64,000 nucleotides of DNA, taken from positions 38,458,948-38,522,947 of the forward strand of contig CM044326.1 in assembly GCA_024291935.2 (NCBI GenBank), read 5' to 3'. The notes under the pieces were generated by a model. The model was not told where the DNA came from, ran no database searches, and saw nothing but the letters and a program-made list of their open reading frames with translations. Position 1 is the stretch's first letter. Every line of letters starts with the position of its first letter. The position numbers and the translations under genes were made by a program. Positions 55,442-64,000 of this stretch are shown here, piece by piece. This stretch comes from Okapia johnstoni (lineage: Eukaryota; Chordata; Mammalia; Artiodactyla; Giraffidae).

Positions 55442-55664
55442 CAAGTGCTCCAAACAGCTCAGGACACAGATCAAGTATCGGATCAACTCTGGCAGGCACA
55501 CTTCTCTAAGGGCACCATTTGCAGCATACAAGGAACTAGGATACTTCTAGAAAACCTTCTCCATAAGACACGCATATTAAAAAAGAGAGAAAGAGCACCA
55601 CCACCATTTGCCAACAAAAGAGAAGAAACCAGCAATGTGAGCTTCTCCACTGGCTTCTAGATTA

Positions 55665-55775
55665 GGAGCCTGTTGAAGGCAGGGGTTGCTACATTCAGTT
55701 GTATTTCCCCTTTTCCCAGCATAGGACTCAGCTCATGCTGAGCCAACGTGTCAATGAATGACTAACAACTGAAGA
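55665..55775 (+). mobile_element. L2 LINE 3' end
   Basis: gttgaaggcaggggttgcta, cttttcccagcataggactc and tgtcaatgaatgactaacaa match the sense L2 terminus. Confidence 0.65.
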
Positions 55776-56589
55776 AAGGGATTTTACTAGGCAAGGAAAA
55801 AAAAAAAAAAATCTTTGGTTGGATTCAATTCTACTCAACTAAACAAATACTTTTCAAAGGTTTCTTGCTCTACCAGGAGCTCAGGATAAAGAACGTCCCT
55901 CTCCTCAAGCAAAGAAAGGTGAAATACAACCAGCTTAGCAGAAAACAAGGCAAAGGATGCTACAGAGGGTTTTCCAAGGGCTCCAGGAACCCAGAGGAGG
56001 GAACCATCAAGTTCTCCCTTAAAACAACAGAAAAACCAAGTTTAAGGGCATTCTGAGTTATGCCTTAAAAAAATAGATCAATAAAGTCAACCAGCCTTTG
56101 TGAAAATGCCCAGTAAAGGCTGACAGTCAACTCAGTTCTGCAATTAGTTAACGAGAAAATTATTTAAAAAAAAAAAAAACTATCCATAGATCTTGCCCTG
56201 ATTTTGTCTTTATTGTGGAAGCAAGAAATAATTACAGAGAAAACAATTCCCAAGGGAAAAATATGAGCTAGGTTTCCACCGCCAACACAGGTTGTCAAGG
56301 CACAGACCCGTGGGGCAGAGAACAGATTCTGCTGGGCTCCAGGGAAGCGGCCCTGGACTGGTTCACATGGATGTAAAGGTCCGAGTGCTACTGCTCGGAC
56401 CAGGCAGGAAGATGGGGCAGAGGCAGAAGGTCTCGTGGATGGTGGGGCATTTCCTTACTTCAATACATGGCTGCATACCATGAGCGCGGACCTCGGGGTT
56501 CATGAACAGGATTGAGTCAACCACCAGAAAGAATCAGGGTCTTAATTCCACCCCCCAACACCGTCTCTGATAGGACTTCATTCTCCTGC
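55776..56589. other. No recognised feature
   Basis: Unique with poly(A) runs at about 55797-55812 and 56164-56178. Confidence 0.4.
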
Positions 56590-56836
56590 CTCTTGTTTTC
56601 TACTCGTCACCCATCACTCCTCTCATTGCCCCAATCACCCTCCTCCCCACATGGATCATCACCTGCCTCCTTCCTTACCCTTCACTCACCTGCTGCATTC
56701 TGTTCTATCCATCCTGTGACCTAAACTTCTCTTTTCTGTGTACTTTCTGGGACACACTCTGGGCCACCATCACCTCTCACTGGACCACAGCGGCAGATGC
56801 CTCCCTGGTCTCCAAGGTAACCTGAGTTGATGTCTG

Positions 56837-57232
56837 TGGTAGTTTTCTAGGGCTGCCATCACAGAGGACCACAGACCCGAGGGCTTAAACAACAGAAGTT
56901 TATCCTCCCAGTTTTACAGGCTACAAGTCTGAGATCCAGGTGTCGGCAGGGCTGGTTTCCTCCGAGGTCTCTCCTGTGCTTGGAGACGGCCGCCTTCTCC
57001 CTGTATCCTCACGTGGTCTTTCCTTTCTGCGAGTCTGTGTCCTCGCCTCTTCTTCTCATAAAGACATCAGTCATATTGGATTAGGACAAACCTCTATCAC
57101 CTCTTTTTAACTTGCTTACCTCTTTAAAAATTCTGCCGCCCAAATACAGTTATATTCTGGGATACTGAGGGTTAAAATTATAACATATGAATTTGGAGGT
57201 GGGGGCATAATTCAGCCAACAACAACCCGCCT
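56837..57232 (-). mobile_element. MaLR (MLT1/MST-type) LTR, inverted
   Basis: gttttctagggctgccatca, gagggcttaaacaacagaag, ggtgtcggcagggctggttt, cagtcatattggattaggac and taacatatgaatttggaggt are in the order of the reverse LTR. Well preserved and nearly complete. Non-coding. Confidence 0.85.
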
Positions 57233-57572
57233 CTAATTCATTCCATTCCAGTCCTCTATGGAAGGTTACATCTAACATGTCCTACTGACCATGACTCTCC
57301 CAGATCAAATAGCTTTCCTGGAGCCCCAGAGACACAGGACAAGGTGGAAATGTCCCTGCAGGGCAGAGGGTGGAGTGTTACACACCTCCTCCTCCTCCCA
57401 CCTTCACCTCCAGACACTACCCTCAGCCTTCCCAAACTGCACCAAGCCATCTCTCTCCTACATGCCACTGCAGTTCTCCAGATCTTTGCATCTCTTCTCC
57501 AATCCCTAACACCTCCAGGAAGCCCTCCTTGTCCCACCCTATCCTCCCAAGTCCATTATATTATCCCCTTCT

Positions 57573-57784
57573 TAGACTCCCAGAAAGAATCTGTCTGCAA
57601 TGCAGGAGATCCAGGTTCAACCTCTGGGTCAGGAAGATCCCCTGGAGAAGAGAATGGCAAGACACTCCAGTATTCATGCCTGGAGAATTCCATGGACAGT
57701 GGAGCCTGGTGGGCTTACAGTCCATGGGTCGCAAAGAATCAGACACGACTGAGTAACTAACACTTCACTTTCTAGACTCCCAGA
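57573..57784 (+). mobile_element. 5'-truncated Bov-tA SINE with perfect TSD
   Basis: The SINE (57585-57772) lacks its first ~25 bases, starting at aagaatctgtctgcaatgca. It ends gactgagtaactaacacttc. Perfect 12-bp repeats tagactcccaga at 57573-57584 and 57773-57784 show it landed truncated rather than being cut later. Confidence 0.96.
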
Positions 57785-57958
57785 GTGCTCATTCTTTTCC
57801 ATTGTCAAGGCCCAGATTACACCTGTGAGTTACATCCCACTGACTTGCCTGCTTTCTTCTCTGGTCTTTAAAGGTGACCATGGCCGGTCAGCACTGTGTT
57901 CCCACCATGGAGCCACAACATTGGATGTTCAGGAAATGCTTCTTGACTCAATAACTGA

Positions 57959-58429
57959 GTGAATGTGCTACCTCCTCTTCTGGGAGATTCCTTCCCTTGT
58001 TTGTCTTTTTTCTCTGGCCCTTTTTCAGAACCTATCGGAGGATTTACCATGAGCTTTGGGGATTCAGTAGACCCTGGTGGGATGGAGTTAGGTTCAAAGG
58101 AGGCCAGAACTCTGGTGGGTGACAATACCCTCGTGATGCATCTTATTTATTTTTATGTCGATAGGTTTCTACTGTTCAATCAGTTTTTGATGGCTTTTCA
58201 TCATCTCTGTCAACTACAAATTGGCACTTGCCAAGAGCATTTGCCAGTGACTGAGCAACAATGCCCAGGGTATTTCTATCTGACTCTGCAGAGATTGAAC
58301 CCTGTATTGCTGCAGCTGCTGACCTTCAACACCCCCTGGGGGGAATTCAGGGAGGAGAGTGAGGCTCTCTGTGCTCCAGGGAAACTGGTGGAACAGGTCT
58401 TTAGACAGCTAGATATTTTCAGGAACTGA
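57959..58429 (+). other. 156-codon open frame, coding status doubtful
   Basis: One of the longest open frames in the window mostly outside recognised repeats; its first codons overlap the L2 end. It starts MNVLPPLLGDSF and ends RQLDIFRN. There is no recognisable domain, signal peptide or splice context. In 64 kb read in six frames, such a frame can arise by chance. The region to 58794 holds nothing else I can identify. Confidence 0.15.
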
Positions 58430-58794
58430 TTTCATGATCCCAATCCTTGCATCTCCTCATATCTAGAAAAGCACTAACCCCCTTCATGGTGACATCAGCT
58501 CCTTGTGACTAGCAGAAACCCTTTGTAAAGCAAGTGCTTGACTGCATTGAACTCCCCTTCACTAAAATTTCACAAATTGACCTTCTTCCACTGCTGTTTT
58601 GGAACAGTCTCTCTGAGCTATCTGAGGTGCTGTCTCCCGGGCTGCAGTCCTCATTTTGCCCCAAAGAAAACTTAACTCACAACTCTCATGTTGTGACTCA
58701 TTTTAGTCAATATCTCCATCACTTAGCTAAATACTGAATTTGCCACCATTGCTTTAAAAACGAACCTTCATTAAGAAAGAAGAGTCTTCAATAT

Positions 58795-58935
58795 TCTGTA
58801 ATAACCGATATGGAAAAAGAATCTGAAAAAAAAGAATAGATGTATGTATGTGTGTAACTGATTCACTTTGCTGTACACCTGAAACTAACACAAGATTGTA
58901 AATCAACTAGACTCCAACATAAAATAAAAATTAAT
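58795..58935 (+). mobile_element. Artiodactyl L1 3' end
   Basis: taataaccgatatggaaaaa, gattcactttgctgtacacc, tgaaactaacacaagattgt and aaaataaaaattaatttag. Confidence 0.85.
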
Positions 58936-59014
58936 TTAGAAAAAGAAAGGAAGGAGGTAGGAAGAAAGGAAGGGCGAGAGGGAGAAACAAAGAAAGAAAG
59001 GAAGGAAGAAAGGA
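58936..59014. repeat. (GGAA/GAAA)n purine tract
   Basis: Nearly pure purine on the plus strand, grown from the L1 poly(A) tail. Confidence 0.93.
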
Positions 59015-59074
59015 CAGTCTTTAGTAGAAAAAGCAGTGGTTTGGAACCAAGACCCTCTGGGTCCTGCTCTAGGA

Positions 59075-59235
59075 ACCATGTCATCTTGACTCTGTCCCTT
59101 AACCCGCCTATCTTCTATTCACCATCTGGAAAGCAAAACGCATGCAAATGACTTCCCCTTTTTCTGTTTGTATCAGAGGGAAGTGTGCAAAGGAAGTGCC
59201 CGGCACACAGTAGGAGTTTAAAAAATGCTAATTCC
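59075..59235 (+). mobile_element. MIR SINE
   Basis: tcatcttgactctgtccctt, ttcaccatctggaaagcaaa and gtgcccggcacacagtagga fit the MIR middle and tail. Confidence 0.65.
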
Positions 59236-60657
59236 CTTTTCCCCACTGCACACTTCACACTTCACCTCACTTCAATTATCAACCCATTTTCAGGGGTTTT
59301 CAGCACAGAATATTTATCAGAAAACATCCTTGGGTGGGAGGGAAGCAGGAAAAACAGCAGCTTGATAAAGGAGACCACGACACGGCCATCACTGGGAAAA
59401 CCTGAACGCGTCTAGAATTGATTGCCATTTTCCGCTAAAAATTACTTGGGAAGTTCAAGTGGTAGGAGTTCCCGAAAAAGATTCTGACTGTCAGTGACAA
59501 CTGACAGCATGTTTGTGCCTCTTTCATATTCTGATGAAATTTTCAGAATCTCATTGCCTTGGAATAAAAATATTAGCACCTGTATGTGTGGAAGTGTGGA
59601 CTGAGACAGAACTCCCTCCATCTCTGATGGCAGGGCTTGTGTATAGAGATTATTTCTGTTTCCCCAAATATTTATCACGACACTGTACACAATACAAATG
59701 GCCTGATTCTCATTCTGAATCAAAGCAGAAGGCGCCCTCTTTCTCGGATCCTGGACAGAGAAGCACGAGGGCTCCTCCATGAGTATCGCAGCAACAAACA
59801 GGGCTTCTGTTCAAATTCATACATAATCAAAACAAATTGAATATCCACCCTGATTTCCATAGGGAGCAGCACTCTAATGATTAATGCTTGACGATGATAT
59901 TTAATTAAATCTTATTTACTTTATAAATACTTTCCGAGTCTTTTTTTCTGTGATATACCAAGTATTAACATTCAGAGATAATCTAACACATCATAGATGA
60001 AGACAAGGCTTATAATGACAAGAAGGAACTTACATCAACATCAGGCAAAGCCTGGAAACATTTTTTACAATAAAGAATATTTGCAAGGCACAAATTTGAA
60101 AACAATTTAATTCTGAAAGTCTGGAGTCTTTCCTCTCTCTCTCTCTCTCAAAACATACATCACATACACACACACACAAAATACACCCCTCAAATGTGTG
60201 TCTACAATTTTGTTTCACCTATTCTTGCTGAAAAAACCCTCACCTTCTCCAACCCAACCTCAGGCTTCTGACTTCACAAACCCTGAAATTTTCAGCTTCT
60301 GTATGTTTCTGCCTAGAAAACTAGACAGAATCAGCACATCGAGATCCATCCTGAATTTCAGACCAGAAATCTCGTTTTCAGGTATCCAGGTACAGGAGGA
60401 TGAAGGTCAAGTTATGAAATTTGATTCTGGAAATATATCTTAGATATTTCATATTTTCCCCCAAATTCCAGTCAATTAGATTTCTTCTCAGAATGTTCAT
60501 TAATTAACTGAAATTATGATTCTTTCCAACCTGAAGAAATCTGATTTTATTTGTGCAATTTCCGTGAAAGGCATTATGAACCATTTATTAATTTTTAAGA
60601 AAGCAGTTAGAGGCTAGACTTTGGGAAACATTCATGTTTTAATTTTTAAGCTTTTTG
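59236..60657. other. Unique; short simple repeats
   Basis: Repeat-poor. It contains a (CT)n run at about 60132-60150 and an (AC)n run near 60165-60179. 59400-59990 has an AT-rich, homeobox-site-like composition (for example atttaattaaatctt near 59898) that could mark a conserved enhancer, but this is only a guess. Confidence 0.4.
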
Positions 60658-60902
60658 AATTATTCACTGGGCTTCCCAGGTGGCACAGTAAAGAATCCGC
60701 ATGACAAAGCAAGAGACACAGGAGACCCGTGTTCCATCCCTGGGTCGGGAAGATCCCGTGAAGCAGGAAATGGCAACCCACTCCAGTATTCTTACCTGGA
60801 GAACCCCATGGACAGAGGAGCTTGGAGGGCTACAGTCCATGGGGTCACAGAGTCAGACACGACTGGGCAATTGAGCATGCACAATTATCACTAAGATCAG
60901 GT
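60658..60902 (+). mobile_element. Bov-tA SINE with TSD
   Basis: The SINE (60669-60892) starts gggcttcccaggtggcacag and ends gggcaattgagcatgcac. Flanks aattattcact (60658-60668) and aattatcact (60893-60902) agree except for one missing base. Confidence 0.94.
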
Positions 60903-62949
60903 AACTGTAGAAATAAGGATAATGAAAATGGAGGAGAATCATTCATTCATTTATTCTGGTTCGCTGCTGAGATCAGAATATTCTTTGCACTCTGCTACTA
61001 GACGCTTAGCCTAAGTAAACAGTAGGATTCTTGACCTTTGAAATGAAACAGACTCTATGTGACTGCCTGATGAGAAGAGAAACCCCGCGTCCTCCACAGG
61101 GAAACCAAGGCACTGGTTCCTAAGGTCACTACTGTTCAGTGTCCCTGGAAAATAGTGGCCGCATGTGGTCCTGTGGGGTGCCAGGCATCCGCAAACAGTT
61201 TCACAACCGTTCTTGCCAATACGGGGCTTTTTCACATTCCCCGAGGGATATCTGAAGGTCCTCATTCCTAACGAATTTACCTAATTCAAAACTCACACCC
61301 CGTGGGTAATACTGACAAAGGAGAGCTAAAGGGTCATGTTTGCAGATTAAGAAGTGGGTGTGATCTTGCTACCGCACCCTACAGTGTACAATTCTCTTGG
61401 AACAAATTCAAAATCCCTTACTTTTCATTTCAATTTTCTTCTGATTCACAAGATCTCAAATTGAGATATAGTGAACCTTGATCACATTTCCTATGAAACC
61501 ATCTAAATCTGCATAATTCATATTGGCATACATGTCTCAGACCCACTGCATTATCAACCCCATCTCACAGACGAAGTCAAACTTCATGAGTTGAGTCGTC
61601 TTCAGAGAAAATTAAAGATACAGCTGAGTCAGTATATGAACCCAAGGCCAGTCCTAGGGTACTGCTCCATGCCAGGGAAGTAAAATCAGACAAACGTCAG
61701 GCTTGTCAATACATGGGGTCAAAGACATCACAGGATGCCATCAACTCTCATTTCTGAAACACACGCAGCCGCACCAGGAGAGCTCTTTCTATAGTTATCA
61801 ATGACATTGAGCTTTCAAATCTAGACAGTAGCTGGAAAGAAATTCAATTCACTTAATTCAGCTTTTAATTCATGAAAAATATATCACTCTCTGTTCCACA
61901 TCAGTTAATATTCCAAATACGGTGCCTTGCTTTTCTTTCTAATCATAATGACATAAGTGTATTTTATAACAAGGTGTTCTATTGCTTTCTAACTATTCAT
62001 CCTCCATGTGTACATAAATGTTAAATGAGTTGGAGAGGCATTATAGCCAATTTTAATGCTTTTAAAACCAAAGGTGACATCCATTTAGGCTGGCTTTCTA
62101 ATAAATTCTGACTTTTTTTTCATTTGAGGAAAAATATATAATGCTAAGTTTATGTGATTTAACAAGGTATTTTTAGCCTCGGAATAATAAATCCCTTCTA
62201 AATCAATGGTCTTTGTACTGTTACAAAGAGTTAACAATATAAGGCAAGTGAAAATAAGTGCAGTTATTAAATACTTTATTGCTAAGTTGAGACCAAGAGT
62301 TATACCAACAGAGAAACCATGAAGGGGGAGAAGAGTGATGAAGTTAAAATATAAACAAATATATAACGCCACTTTGCAGGATTAAGTGCACTGTCTAAAA
62401 GAAAAATTTAAGGAAATAATTTAAATAAACGGTATAATAAGACCCTTTTAAGAGACAGCTGTTAAGATCCATATTTAGATTCATGTTCTTTTATCCATTC
62501 TATGAATAGCAACCAGCTTTTGTTATTCCCTTACACGAAACCACTTTTAAAATAAATTTCAAGTGTTATGAATCACTCAGAACGCACGTACCCCTAATTC
62601 ATGCAGTTTTATTGCCACTAAGGAAATCATCATTCTTTTACACTTTGAATCTCCCTTTTCCCCCAGTGCCCGTCTTCACTGCAGGAGCCTGGGTGGTTCG
62701 GGGTTTTGGTTTTGGTTTTGTTATTTTGTTTTCAATGCTATGATTGTGAACCCACTTTTTCAAATCAAAATGTTTTCACGGTTTTAAAGGAAGAAAAATT
62801 TAACACCCTTGGTAAATATTCTTCGCAAAGCCTGTAACAGGCAGGTCAATAGACATGTAAATATCGATGTATTTTGAATGCCCATTCCTATGAATTTATG
62901 AAGTCTTAAGGGCCTTCCTTTTGCCAAAAGCAATTTTGCAGGCTGTTAG
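60903..62949. other. Mostly unique, AT-rich
   Basis: Only a weak inverted MIR at about 61545-61665 (ccatctcacagacgaagtca) can be suggested. A ggttttggttttggttttgt repeat lies at about 62701-62719. No gene. Confidence 0.4.
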
Positions 62950-63211
62950 TCCAGGCTCCTCTATTCATGGAATTCTCCAGGCCAGAATACTGGAGTGGGT
63001 AGCCTTTCCCTTCTCCAGGGGATTCTTCCCAACTCAGGGATCGAACCCAGGTCTCCCACATTGCAGGCGGATTCTTAAACATCTGAGTCACCAGGAAAGC
63101 CCAAGAATACTGGAGCGGGTAGCCTATCCAATCTCCAGGGGATATTCCCTAGCCAGGAATTGAACTGGGGTTTCCTGCATTGCAGGCAGATTCTTTACTA
63201 TCTGACTAGCC
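62950..63211 (-). mobile_element. Bov-A2-type dimeric SINE, tail lost (inverted)
   Basis: Starts inside the element at ccaggctcctctattcatgg. The first unit ends gtcaccaggaaagccc, the second ends ttactatctgactagcc. It carries the variant tattcatggaattctccagg, shared with the next copy. Confidence 0.93.
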
Positions 63212-63560
63212 TCTTGGCATATTTGAAGAAAAAAGAAAAACGGTTCAATAGTCCAGGTACTGAGACTTACAGAGTTGGATCAACAACTGTACAGGGTTCA
63301 TCCCCAGGCTGTGTCTGGCTCATGAACGTGGGATAATGTTGCTATAATGCGGGCACCCAATCACACACTAACATACTCTATTATACAAGCACATGACCAC
63401 ATTAGGACCTATGATGCTCATGGCAAATATATCCAAAGAATAAGGCACAGACACAGGTAAGCACATGCCTTCGGGCAGATCAGTAACAGGAAGCCCACAC
63501 TATTATTAATATATCAGAACCATAATGGCATGGGCTGTGACTATATGCTGGACATAGAGA
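63212..63560. other. No recognised feature
   Basis: Unique spacer between two same-orientation SINEs. Confidence 0.45.
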
Positions 63561-63870
63561 GTGAGTGAAAGTTATTCAGTCATGTCTGACTCTTTGCGAC
63601 CCCATGGACTGAAGCCTGCCAGGCTCCTCTATTCATGGAATTCTCCAGGCCAGAATACTAGAGTGGGTAGTTGCTCCTTTCTCCAGCAGATTCTTCCCAA
63701 ACCAGGGATTGAACCCAGGTCTCCCACACTACAGGCAGATTGTTTAACATCTGAGCCACTAGGGAAGCCCAAGAATACTGGAGTGGGTAGCCTATCCCAT
63801 CTCCAGAATCGAAGCAGGATCTCCTGCAACACAGGCGGATTCTTTACTATCTGAGCTACCAGGTAAGCCC
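63561..63870 (-). mobile_element. Bov-A2-type dimeric SINE (inverted)
   Basis: gtgagtgaaagttattcagt, gcgaccccatggactgaagc, tattcatggaattctccagg, first unit ending gccactagggaagccc, second shortened around ccatctccagaatcgaagca and ending gctaccaggtaagccc. Confidence 0.95.
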
Positions 63871-63873
63871 AGA

Positions 63874-63979
63874 TATGGAGATTGGCAACCTGCTCCAGTA
63901 TTTCTGCCTGGGAAATCCCAGGGACAGAGGAGCCCGGCGGGCTACAGTGCACTGAGACTGAGCGCCAGAGCACACACAC
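63874..63979 (+). mobile_element. Bov-tA SINE 3' half
   Basis: attggcaacctgctccagta, tttctgcctgggaaatccca, gggacagaggagcccggcgg. Lies head-to-head against the inverted dimer. The 5' half is absent. Confidence 0.88.
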
Positions 63980-64000
63980 GCTGGGAATAAGGTGTTGTCC

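Larger units (their letters stand above)
56590..57968 (+). mobile_element. L2 LINE 3' half, interrupted twice
   Basis: ctgcattctgttctatccat, ctcactggaccacagcggca and ggcagatgcctccctggtct resume after the LTR as cacctccaggaagccctcct and after the SINE as attgtcaaggcccagattac, gtctttaaaggtgaccatgg and tgactcaataactgagtgaa. The parts read in consensus order if the LTR (56837-57232) and the SINE are removed. Confidence 0.6.

Noticed and set aside
55067..55531. 154-codon antisense frame
   Set aside because: Runs opposite a MaLR LTR and its (CT)n tract.

Overview
The window is repeat-rich nuclear DNA from a ruminant (a bovid such as cattle, sheep or goat; the sequence alone does not let me choose the species). 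The diagnosis rests on about 25 copies of the tRNA-Glu-derived Bov-tA/Bov-A2 SINEs, several 3' ends of the BovB (RTE) LINE, and artiodactyl L1 3' ends, all lying among older mammal-wide repeats (MIR, L2, L1M, MaLR LTRs, hAT fossils). Family names were assigned by eye from remembered consensus sequences, so ends are usually good to within tens of bases, and closer where target-site duplications (TSDs) are visible. I see no convincing protein-coding gene, no functional RNA gene, no CRISPR array and no bacterial or phage content. Almost every long open frame is a repeat read through in one frame or another.

Layout. 0-9 kb: SINEs, old MIR/L2 copies, and a 1.1-kb dead BovB reverse-transcriptase fragment (about 5.66-6.76 kb). 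10-16 kb: stacked L1 layers with two clear nested insertions and a roughly 570-bp pure A/T island (13.54-14.11 kb). 16-24 kb: L2, SINEs, a long CA-type tract, a hAT fossil and a MaLR-like LTR. 24.9-25.5 kb: a processed pseudogene of LAMTOR5 (HBXIP), with matching flanking repeats and a polyadenylation signal. 25.5-30 kb: mostly single-copy sequence, with one small CpG-rich patch. 30-34 kb: a degraded old L1/HAL1-like body, an (AC)20 microsatellite and a palindromic MITE. 35-37 kb: BovB and L1 pieces. 37-46 kb: mostly unique sequence with scattered MIR, L2 and SINE copies. 46-58 kb: dense repeats, including an L1 with a 13-bp TSD carrying a nested SINE, a 55-bp purine-pyrimidine alternating tract, MaLR LTRs and an interrupted L2. 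58-64 kb: quiet unique sequence, then a cluster of dimeric SINEs at the right edge.

The parts do not work together as a system. The window is best read as an intergenic or intronic record of successive retrotransposition. The most solid biological items are the LAMTOR5 retrocopy, the nested-insertion chronology, and several structure-prone sequences (alternating purine-pyrimidine tracts, hairpins, the A/T island). I did not find an undescribed biological system.
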